DNA from: Clostridia bacterium
GTDB taxonomy: Bacteria; Bacillota; Clostridia; Oscillospirales; CAG-272
Assembly: GCA_017411935.1 (NCBI GenBank)
Contig: JAFQPC010000049.1
Coordinates: 1 to 5,735, forward strand
DNA: 5,735 nt
Direction: 5' to 3'
The notes under the pieces: generated by a model
What the model was told of the DNA's origin: nothing
Database searches by the model: none
What the model saw: only the letters and a program-made list of their open reading frames with translations
Shown here: piece after piece, positions 1 through 5,735 of the stretch
Position numbering within the stretch: position 1 is the first letter of the stretch
How the letters are laid out: every line of letters begins with the position of its first letter
Position numbers and translations under genes: made by a program

Positions 1-809
1 AGGAAAAGGGCACGCTTAAAAAATTTGCTGACGAGGAAGGCTACGAGACCTTCGTCGTTCCGGAGAACGTGGGCGGACGCTTCTCGGTCCTCACTGCCGT
101 AGGACTTCTTCCGATCGCGGTCAGCGGTGTCGATATTGACGCTCTGATGAAGGGGGCGTCGGATGCGGCAAAGGAATATGCCGTAGCAGACCTTGCAAAG
201 AACCCCGCACTTCGCTATGCGGCACTGCGCAATATTCTGTATCGTAAGGGCTATGCGATCGAAGTCCTCGTGAACTACGAGAACTACGCAACGATGCTCA
301 ACGAATGGTGGAAGCAGCTCTATGGCGAGAGCGAAGGCAAAGACGGCAAGGGAATTTTCCCTGCGTCGGTCATCTTCTCGACCGATCTGCATTCGCTCGG
401 ACAGTTCATTCAGGACGGTAAGAGAAATCTCTTTGAGACGATCGTGACCGTCAAGAACCCTGACGTCTCGCTCGCCGTTCCTTACGACGAGGCAAACGTC
501 GACGGACTGAATTTCCTCGCAGGTACGGAGCTTTCGAAGATCAATGAAAAGGCAATGCAGGGAACGATCCTTGCACACGTTGATGGCGGCGCACCTAACC
601 TGATGATCGAGATCGACGAAAAGAACGAATATTGCCTTGGAAAGCTCCTTTATTTCTTCGAGTTTGCGTGCGGTGTTTCGGGCTATACGCTCGGCGTAAA
701 TCCCTTCAACCAGCCCGGAGTTGAGGCGTACAAGAAGAATATGTTCGCGCTTCTCGGCAAGCCCGGATATGAGGATGCCAAGGCGGCTCTGGAAGCTCGT
801 TTGAAGTAA
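1..809 (+). CDS. pgi: Glucose-6-phosphate isomerase, C-terminal part (5' end outside window)
   Basis: This cytosolic enzyme interconverts glucose 6-phosphate and fructose 6-phosphate in glycolysis and gluconeogenesis. The frame is open from base 3, so the gene enters from the left edge; a GTG at 69 lies inside a conserved motif and is not the start. About 268 codons are visible, against roughly 450 residues for Firmicute PGIs. The first family signature is seen at 63-104 ([14 protein letters not shown]). The active-site segment [10 protein letters not shown] starts at 324, with the likely catalytic Glu in it. The His of DLHSLGQ is at 390-392. The second signature ([19 protein letters not shown]) ends in the catalytic Lys at 732-734. 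These motifs match the short bacterial PGI type. The gene ends in TAA and appears intact over this part. No clear hairpin terminator follows it. Motifs are seen directly; catalytic roles come from the family. Confidence 0.97.
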   Translation, partial: EKGTLKKFADEEGYETFVVPENVGGRFSVLTAVGLLPIAVSGVDIDALMKGASDAAKEYAVADLAKNPALRYAALRNILYRKGYAIEVLVNYENYATMLNEWWKQLYGESEGKDGKGIFPASVIFSTDLHSLGQFIQDGKRNLFETIVTVKNPDVSLAVPYDEANVDGLNFLAGTELSKINEKAMQGTILAHVDGGAPNLMIEIDEKNEYCLGKLLYFFEFACGVSGYTLGVNPFNQPGVEAYKKNMFALLGKPGYEDAKAALEARLK

Positions 810-887
810 GTTCGGGAGATTTTGAAATAAATTGACAAAAAATTGAGAAAAACACAAGATTTTTTGGGAAAAATTTTCAAATAGCTC

Positions 888-916
888 TTGAAAAAGTTGC
901 GGGAATGCGATATAAT
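888..916 (+). promoter_or_regulatory. Sigma-A type promoter for the P-loop gene and probably topB
   Basis: The -35 box TTGAAA (888-893) is five of six to consensus. It is separated by exactly 17 bases from a perfect TATAAT -10 box (911-916). The expected transcription start is near 923, giving a leader of about 40 bases before the ATG at 964. The upstream bases (about 840-885) are A- and T-rich with A tracts, as in an UP-like element. No operator-like inverted repeat is apparent around the boxes, so nothing here shows how it is regulated. Confidence 0.87.
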
Positions 917-952
917 ATAGGTGAGCAGGAAAAATGCTCCAAAAAATTATTC

Positions 953-958
953 GGAGGT
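953..958 (+). promoter_or_regulatory. Ribosome binding site that fixes the start of the P-loop gene at 964
   Basis: GGAGGT lies five bases before the ATG at 964. An in-frame ATG at 934 would add ten residues. That ATG would sit only about ten bases into the predicted transcript with a poor AGGA three bases upstream, and the strong site at 953-958 would then be inside the gene. The 964 start also puts the protein directly at the beta strand preceding the Walker A loop. Confidence 0.85.
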
Positions 959-963
959 CCCCT

Positions 964-1371
964 ATGTTAAAGTTAATTATCGGTGTTAAAGGAACCGGCA
1001 AAACCAAAGCACTCATCAACCTGGTCAATACGGCAGCAGATAATTCGAACGGTGCGGTTGTTTGTATCGAGAAGGGTGTCAAGCTTCGCTATGACGTAAA
1101 GTATCGGGTAAGATTGATTGATACAGAGGAATATTTCGTTTCCGACGCGCAGGCGCTGTATGGATTCGTAGCAGGTATTTTTGCAAGCAATCACGACGTG
1201 ACCGATCTCTTCATTGACTCGGCACTCAAGATCTGCGGCAACGATGCGGCAGCATTTGACAAATTCGCAGACGAGGTTGCGGCTCTTTCCGACAAGCTCG
1301 GTGTGAAGATCACGATGACTTCTTCGATTCCCGTAGAGGATGCGTCTGAGACGGTCAAGAAATATCTCTGA
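964..1371 (+). CDS. Small P-loop ATP-binding protein of unknown function
   Basis: The predicted product has 135 residues and is probably a cytosolic nucleotide-binding protein. A first beta strand (LKLIIG) leads into a Walker A loop, GVKGTGKT, at residues 7-14, with Lys13 and Thr14 as expected phosphate and magnesium contacts. A hydrophobic strand ending in Asp85 (DLFID, 81-85) is a plausible Walker B, but no Glu follows it. A later strand, VKITMTSS (about 114-121), resembles the sensor-type strand of P-loop folds. The rest of the fold is minimal: no DNA-binding, membrane or oligomerisation domain is visible. From memory, similar short proteins recur in Clostridia and are sometimes labelled PilT-like or simply ATP-binding; nothing in this sequence supports a pilus role. 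It has its own strong promoter and ribosome binding site, and a terminator-like hairpin follows 18 bases after its TGA. The ATP-binding assignment is firm; function is unknown. Confidence 0.9.
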   Translation: MLKLIIGVKGTGKTKALINLVNTAADNSNGAVVCIEKGVKLRYDVKYRVRLIDTEEYFVSDAQALYGFVAGIFASNHDVTDLFIDSALKICGNDAAAFDKFADEVAALSDKLGVKITMTSSIPVEDASETVKKYL

Positions 1372-1389
1372 GATCAAAAAATAACTACT

Positions 1390-1421
1390 GAAAGCCTTAG
1401 GTGCGTGCCTAAGGCTTTCTT
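1390..1421 (+). terminator. Intrinsic-terminator-like hairpin between the P-loop gene and topB
   Basis: The arms 1390-1401 and 1408-1419 form a perfect 12-bp stem (GAAAGCCTTAGG and its complement) around a six-base loop, TGCGTG. The right arm ends in TTTC followed by TT, so the T tract is short and partly within the stem. Then comes AAAATTAAAGGA, which holds the topB ribosome binding site. The stem is stable but the tail is weak, so partial termination with readthrough into topB is likely. The hairpin could also act as an RNA-processing or stabilising element at the 3' end of the short upstream message. Confidence 0.75.
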
Positions 1422-1439
1422 AAAATTAAAGGAAACGGT

Positions 1440-3554
1440 ATGATCCTGATTATTGCCGAGAAGCCGAGTCTCGGAAGAAATATTGCCTCAGCACTCGGCA
1501 GCTTTCAAAAGAAGAACGGCTATCTTGAAAACAGTGAGTGTATTGTCACGTGGGCATTCGGACATCTGTTTTCGCTTGCCGATATTGAGACGTACCGACC
1601 TCTGCCCGAGGCGGGGGGACGTTGGAGTATGGAAAATCTTCCGTGCTTTCCCGAGCGTTTCCAATTCGAGCTGCGACGCGACAAGAGCAAGCAGGTCGAC
1701 AGCGGAGTGGAAAAGCAATTTCGGACCATTGAATATCTTTGCAACCGCGAGGACGTGGATACCATCGTCAACGCGGGAGACGCTGATCGCGAGGGTGAGA
1801 TCATCGTTCGCCTCTGCATTGAAAAGGCGCTTCGCACGAAAAAAACGGTCAAGCGTCTTTGGCTTCCGGACCAGACAGCGGAGACGGTGAAAAAGGCATT
1901 TTCCGAGATGAAAGAGGATGCCGAATACGATCACCTTGCCAACGAAGGGTTTGCGCGCACCTATATTGATTGGCTCTACGGCGTCAATCTGACGCGGTAT
2001 GCCACGCTTCGTTCGGGCACGCTTTTGCGTGTCGGTCGCGTGATCGTTCCCATCGTTCAGGCGATCTATGAGCGGGATATGGCGATCAAAAATTTCGTTC
2101 CCGAAAAATATTATTCGATCGCGAGCAAGGAAAAGACCAACGGCGAGGTCGTTGAGCTTGTCAGCAAAAAGAAATTTGCGGGCACGGAATATGCCAAAGC
2201 CGAAGCGGCGTGCGCGCAGTATAACGCGTGTGATGCCGTCGTGACCTCAGTCAAGCAAAAAAAGGAAATCATCTATCCCGGCAAGCTGTATTCGCTCTCA
2301 AAGCTTCAGAACGTGCTGGGTAAGAAATATAAAATGTCGATGGCAGAGAGCTTGCAGATCGTTCAGAAGCTCTACGAAGAAGGCTTTCTGACCTATCCCC
2401 GTACCAATTCGGAGTACCTTGCCACGGCAGAAAAGGGTAAGATCCGCTCGATTCTTGAAAATTGTAAAAAGCTCGGTTATCCCGTCGCTTTTAAGGACAA
2501 AAAAACGATCTTTGACGATGCGAAGATCGAGTCACACTCGGCGATCACGCCGACCTACAAGATCCCCGACAAATCGCGCCTTGGCGAAAAGGAAATGCAG
2601 GTCTATTCGACCGTATTCCGCCGCTTTGTTGCGGTCTTTTGTGCCGAGGATTGCGTGGCGCGGCGCGTCGAGATCACCGTGAAGGTAGGAGAACTTGAGG
2701 AGTTTGTCCTCAAAGGGCTCTCGATTTTGGAGCGAGGCTGGATGAAATACGACGACGCATCGCAAAAGGACAAGCTGTTGCCGAATCTTTCCGAGGGGGA
2801 TCGCGTGAATATTGATTTCAAGCCGCTCGAGAAAGAGACGACACCGCCGAAGCACTATACGATTGAAACCCTCAACAATTATCTCAAAAATCCCTTCCGC
2901 GAGGAAAAGGCAGCGATCGACGACTCGATGGGTGCTGACGATGCCGAGGAATACCGTGCGATGCTGCAAGGTGTCGAACTTGGTACCGAGGCAACGCGGA
3001 CGGGCATCATTGACAATGCGAGAAACAGCGGCTATATTCAGCTCAAAAAGGACGTTTACACGATCCTGCCGGGTGGCATTTATCTGGTGGAAACGCTTCG
3101 CCGAATGAATATCGGAATGGATAAGCACAAGACAACCCAGATGGGTCAGGTGCTCAAGCGCGTTTTCCGCGGAGAGATGGCGGTCGAGGAGAGCGTCGGG
3201 ATTGCCGTGGGTGAGATCACGCAGTATTTTTCGTCGCCCGAGGCGCCCCCCGAAGCCGATACCGACATCGGATTTTTCGGAGATGTGGTGGGCAGATGTC
3301 CTCTGTGCGGAAAGGAAGTCAAGCGTTATAAGGTCAGCTACGGCTGTTCGGGGTATAAAGAAGGCTGTAAGTTCAGCGTCAATCTCTATATTCTCGGACG
3401 GGCAATTTCGGTTCAAAACGTGAAAAAGCTTCTTGCGGAAGGATCAACCTCAAAAATCCAAGGATTTTTGTCAAAAAAGGGCAAGCTCTTTGATGCCAAG
3501 CTGAAGCTGGACGGTGAACGCGTTGTCTTTGATTTTGAAAACGAACAAAAATAA
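1440..3554 (+). CDS. topB: DNA topoisomerase III (type IA)
   Basis: This 704-residue type IA topoisomerase passes single DNA strands through a transient 5'-phosphotyrosine break, and its family acts mainly in decatenation and in resolving replication or recombination intermediates. The Toprim domain comes first: Glu7 in IIAEKPSLGR and the metal-binding DADREGE at residues 114-120. In the cleavage core, Tyr319 in TYPRT is the expected catalytic residue, His366 lies in HSAITPT, and GTEATR starts at 515. A C-terminal four-Cys zinc-ribbon candidate (Cys620, 623, 636, 643) is followed by a topoisomerase C-terminal repeat (about 650-700, with GFLSKKGKLFDAKL). The ATG at 1440 has AAAGGA six bases upstream, and Glu7 sits where TopB places it. 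Length is normal for TopB. Some motifs differ from the usual form: GRVIVP (199-204) instead of GRVQTP, and TNS instead of TDS after the Tyr. All catalytic residues I can check are present. No promoter fits in the 68-base gap upstream, and the next gene starts 12 bases downstream, so it is probably in an operon. Confidence 0.96.
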   Translation: MILIIAEKPSLGRNIASALGSFQKKNGYLENSECIVTWAFGHLFSLADIETYRPLPEAGGRWSMENLPCFPERFQFELRRDKSKQVDSGVEKQFRTIEYLCNREDVDTIVNAGDADREGEIIVRLCIEKALRTKKTVKRLWLPDQTAETVKKAFSEMKEDAEYDHLANEGFARTYIDWLYGVNLTRYATLRSGTLLRVGRVIVPIVQAIYERDMAIKNFVPEKYYSIASKEKTNGEVVELVSKKKFAGTEYAKAEAACAQYNACDAVVTSVKQKKEIIYPGKLYSLSKLQNVLGKKYKMSMAESLQIVQKLYEEGFLTYPRTNSEYLATAEKGKIRSILENCKKLGYPVAFKDKKTIFDDAKIESHSAITPTYKIPDKSRLGEKEMQVYSTVFRRFVAVFCAEDCVARRVEITVKVGELEEFVLKGLSILERGWMKYDDASQKDKLLPNLSEGDRVNIDFKPLEKETTPPKHYTIETLNNYLKNPFREEKAAIDDSMGADDAEEYRAMLQGVELGTEATRTGIIDNARNSGYIQLKKDVYTILPGGIYLVETLRRMNIGMDKHKTTQMGQVLKRVFRGEMAVEESVGIAVGEITQYFSSPEAPPEADTDIGFFGDVVGRCPLCGKEVKRYKVSYGCSGYKEGCKFSVNLYILGRAISVQNVKKLLAEGSTSKIQGFLSKKGKLFDAKLKLDGERVVFDFENEQK

Positions 3555-3566
3555 AAGGAGAATTCT

Positions 3567-5264
3567 ATGAACAAGCAAAAAAGATTTCTGTTGTCGGCGC
3601 TGATCACGGTAGTGATCTCTGCCGTGGCGTATTATTTCGTTCTGCCGCCGATCAACATTTATGCGCAGGCGTTTTGGATCTCGCTTGCCTTTGTGGTGCT
3701 CGTGTTTGGTGCGGCATACGTGCTGCTCGGCGCAAAGTCGGGAATCAAAACTTTCTTTACGGGCAAGACCGACAAGGGCTTTGCGGATAAAACCAAGGAA
3801 AAGAAAAAGAAGACGAGAGAGAGAATTGCCTTTTTCGTTTGCCTCGGCGTGCCCGTGGTAGTGCTGGTGGTCGGAAATCTTCTTTCCTCGACCTTCTTTA
3901 ACGCAACGCAGTATTCGAATATCATTGAAGTTCCCGAGGCTGTGTTTGAAGATGATATGCCCGAGAGTGACCTTGTGACAAATATTCCTTTGATGGATTC
4001 GGATTCGGCGAACATTATCGGTAACCGAAAGCTCGGCGAGCTCTCGGAGGTCGTTTCGCAGTATCAGGTCAACGGAATCTATTCCCAGATCAACTCGGGG
4101 GGCGTTCCCCGCAAGGTATCGAGTCTGGAGTACGTTGATTTCTTCAAATGGCTGAACAACCGAGACAAGGGTGTGCCCGGATACGTTTCGGTCGATCCCG
4201 TCAACTTTTCGGCAGACTACGTGAAATTTGAAGAACCCATCAAATATACCGACAGCGCGTATTTCGACGAGGATTTAACACGCGCACTTCGCTTCTCTTA
4301 TCCGACAAAGATCTTTGGAACGGCAATGTTTGAGCTCGACGAAGAGGGAAATCCCTACTATATCGTCTCTTGTATGGCGCCGAAGATAGGAATTTTCGGC
4401 GGTATGGACGTTTCCGAGGTGATCATTTTCAATCCCTGCGACAAGACGAGCGAAATTTATTCGGTGGACGATACGCCCTCGTGGGTCGATAACGTTTTCA
4501 GCGGAACGCTCGCTTCGCAAAAGTACGACTGGTTCGGAACGCTCAAGAACGGCTATTGGAACAGCGTCATCGGAAACAAGGACTGCAAGGTGACGACCGA
4601 CGATTACGGATATATCGTGATTGGCGATGACGTATGGTTCTTTACGGGCGTGACCTCGGTAGTCAGCGACGAGAGTAATATCGGATTTATTATCAGCAAC
4701 GCGCGGACGGGAGAATATAAGTTCTATTCGGTCGTCGGTGCGGAGGAATATTCCGCGATGGGAGCCGCTGAGGGCGAGGTGCAGGAAAAGGGTTATCAGG
4801 CATCCTTCCCGTCGCTCATCAACGTGTCGGGCGAGGCAACCTATATTATGGTACTCAAGGATGCCAACGGCATCGTCAAGCTGATCGCTCTGGTCAACGT
4901 TGAAAATTACGGACTTGTAGCAACAGGCAATACGCAGGAAGAAGCAAAGAAAGCATATATTGAGCTTTTGATGCAGGAGGGTGTCCTCGATGACGAAGGA
5001 AATCGGCCGTCGGGAGAGGGCAATACGGCACCGACACCGAGCGAGGCTGAGGTGACGGTCACAAACAAGGAGATCTACACCGTCGGCGGAGAGAGCATCG
5101 TCTATCTGACGTGCGACGACGGCAAGATCTACAAAAAGCAACTTTCGGACGATGAAACGATGCTCTTCCTTTCGGTAGGGGACAAATTAAAGATCACTTA
5201 CTTTGAAACCAAGACCGAGGGGATTCGTAAGCTCGTTTCGTGGAGCAAAATTGAAAACGAATAA
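3567..5264 (+). CDS. Membrane-anchored protein of unknown function with large extracytoplasmic domain
   Basis: The product has 565 residues. Three hydrophobic segments are visible: about 7-26, 33-55 and 88-106. The basic N-terminus (MNKQKR) and the Lys-rich stretch at 66-86 (with EKKKKTRER) flank them. By the positive-inside rule the N-terminus and this loop are cytoplasmic, and everything after residue 107 is outside. The outer part is acidic and rich in aromatic and beta-forming residues, with motifs such as FFKWLNNR, VTTDDYGYIVIGDDVWFFTG and YQASFPSLINV. A Pro/Thr/Ser/Glu-rich linker (about 480-496) leads to a C-terminal domain of about 65 residues with a VGDKLKITY motif that suggests a small beta barrel, possibly OB-like. 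There is no recognisable catalytic motif, lipobox or sortase signal. From memory it resembles a recurrent uncharacterised Firmicute membrane family; I cannot name it with certainty. The start is supported by AAGGAG six bases before the ATG, and the gene begins 12 bases after topB, so the two are likely cotranscribed. Confidence 0.93.
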   Translation: MNKQKRFLLSALITVVISAVAYYFVLPPINIYAQAFWISLAFVVLVFGAAYVLLGAKSGIKTFFTGKTDKGFADKTKEKKKKTRERIAFFVCLGVPVVVLVVGNLLSSTFFNATQYSNIIEVPEAVFEDDMPESDLVTNIPLMDSDSANIIGNRKLGELSEVVSQYQVNGIYSQINSGGVPRKVSSLEYVDFFKWLNNRDKGVPGYVSVDPVNFSADYVKFEEPIKYTDSAYFDEDLTRALRFSYPTKIFGTAMFELDEEGNPYYIVSCMAPKIGIFGGMDVSEVIIFNPCDKTSEIYSVDDTPSWVDNVFSGTLASQKYDWFGTLKNGYWNSVIGNKDCKVTTDDYGYIVIGDDVWFFTGVTSVVSDESNIGFIISNARTGEYKFYSVVGAEEYSAMGAAEGEVQEKGYQASFPSLINVSGEATYIMVLKDANGIVKLIALVNVENYGLVATGNTQEEAKKAYIELLMQEGVLDDEGNRPSGEGNTAPTPSEAEVTVTNKEIYTVGGESIVYLTCDDGKIYKKQLSDDETMLFLSVGDKLKITYFETKTEGIRKLVSWSKIENE

Positions 5265-5293
5265 ATTTTATAAAAAATAAAAGGAGAACTGTT

Positions 5294-5735
5294 ATGAAAA
5301 CTGTAAAAGACAAATATCTCGTGGTTGGCGCGGACTTTGCGGGTTATCCTCTGAAAGAGGCTGTTGTGGAACACCTCAAGGCAAAGGGTTGGAAGATCAC
5401 CGACCTCGGCGTGACCGATCCTAACGTCGAGGATACCGAGAATATGTTCCACCGCGTCGGACTTCGCGTTGGCGCGCAGATCTCGGAAGGCAACTTTGAG
5501 AGAGCACTTTTGTTCTGCGGAACGGGTATGGGTATTCACATTGCCGCAAGCAAGTGCCCTCACGTACACGCAGGTGTTGTTGAGAGTGTTCCCGCCGCAC
5601 GCCGTGCAATCACGGGTAACGGTGTTAACGTTCTTGCTATGGGCGCGTTCTACGTAGCACCCAAGATGGGCTGTGACATTGCAGACGCATTCCTCTCGGC
5701 AGATCTCGGTACCGACTACGAGTGGTGGTACAACT
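5294..5735 (+). CDS. RpiB/LacA/LacB-family sugar-phosphate isomerase, divergent, 3' end outside window
   Basis: The first 147 codons are visible; family members are usually about 140-210 residues, so much of the core is here. Members interconvert aldose and ketose phosphates in the cytosol (ribose 5-phosphate, galactose 6-phosphate, tetrose phosphates). Diagnostic features are VVGADFAGYPLKEAV at the N-terminus, the active-site loop CGTGMGIHIAASK with the expected catalytic Cys75, and NVLAMGA (112-118). It departs from true RpiB at several points. The usual DHAG is DFAG (Phe15). The HNDxN motif before NVLA reads GNGVN, so the ring-opening His and the Asp are Gly108 and Gly110. GIRA is replaced by HVHA. 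The segment where RpiB has an EGGRH-like phosphate-binding stretch reads YEWWYN before the window ends. An open-chain or different phosphosugar substrate is therefore possible. AAGGAG lies seven bases before the ATG. Family assignment is firm, the substrate is not, so no symbol is given. Confidence 0.9.
   Translation, partial: MKTVKDKYLVVGADFAGYPLKEAVVEHLKAKGWKITDLGVTDPNVEDTENMFHRVGLRVGAQISEGNFERALLFCGTGMGIHIAASKCPHVHAGVVESVPAARRAITGNGVNVLAMGAFYVAPKMGCDIADAFLSADLGTDYEWWYN

Noticed and set aside
832..860. A second possible promoter: perfect TTGACA at 832-837 with CAAGAT 17 bases later.
   Set aside because: The -10 candidate matches consensus at only three of six positions, and the TTGACA lies in low-complexity A-rich sequence. 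The downstream promoter at 888-916 is far better.
934..963. An in-frame upstream ATG that would lengthen the P-loop protein by ten residues.
   Set aside because: It would sit about ten bases from the predicted transcript start, has a poor ribosome binding site, and would bury the strong GGAGGT at 953-958 within the gene.
973..1377. A 134-codon minus-strand open frame covering nearly the whole P-loop gene.
   Set aside because: The plus-strand frame has a promoter, a ribosome binding site and a Walker A motif; the minus-strand frame has none of these.
2532..3416. A 294-codon open frame on the minus strand opposite topB.
   Set aside because: It lies wholly antisense to a strongly supported topB, has no ribosome binding site signal I can see, and its translation shows no recognisable motif. 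It is explained by the codon use of the real gene.
4275..5141. A 288-codon open frame on the minus strand opposite the membrane-protein gene.
   Set aside because: It lies antisense to a well-supported gene with good start signals. The translation is Arg-, His- and Cys-rich without domain features, typical of a shadow frame.
5251..5279. A possible promoter before the isomerase gene: TTGAAA at 5251 with a TATAAA at 5269.
   Set aside because: The spacing is only 12 bases, and the hexamer at the correct distance (AAAATA) is poor. The match is expected in such AT-rich sequence.

Overview
The window reads entirely on the + strand. It holds the 3' part of a glucose-6-phosphate isomerase gene (pgi), a small P-loop NTPase gene, a complete DNA topoisomerase III gene (topB), a large membrane-anchored protein of unknown function, and the 5' part of an RpiB/LacA/LacB-type sugar-phosphate isomerase gene. 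The organism is most likely a low-to-mid GC Firmicute of class Clostridia, perhaps an uncultured gut anaerobe. The reasons are the Firmicute-type PGI, strong AGGAGG-like ribosome binding sites before most genes, a textbook sigma-A promoter, and protein families that, from memory, recur in Clostridia. This assignment is inference; no rRNA or marker gene is present.

Layout: (1) 1-809, pgi, cut by the left edge. (2) 810-963, an AT-rich spacer with a near-consensus sigma-A promoter (888-916) and a strong Shine-Dalgarno site (953-958). (3) 964-1371, a 135-residue P-loop protein. (4) 1390-1421, a perfect 12-bp inverted repeat with a short T-rich tail, which looks like an intrinsic terminator only about 20 bases before the next start codon. 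(5) 1440-3554, topB. (6) 3567-5264, a 565-residue protein with three predicted membrane segments, an extracytoplasmic body and a small C-terminal beta domain. (7) 5294-5735, an RpiB-like isomerase cut by the right edge.

The P-loop gene, topB and the membrane-protein gene are probably one transcription unit starting at the 888-916 promoter, with the hairpin at 1390-1421 reducing or tuning readthrough into topB. The isomerase follows 29 bases later and may belong to it. The two sugar-phosphate isomerases at the edges suggest a carbon-metabolism neighbourhood, but no single pathway joins the five genes. I see no mobile element, CRISPR array, tRNA or rRNA, and no clear evidence for a new multi-gene system. 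The points most worth a second look are the RpiB-like protein that keeps the catalytic Cys but lacks the usual His and Asp, the terminator-like hairpin placed just before topB, the divergent active-site motifs of the topoisomerase, and two conserved-looking proteins without a known function.
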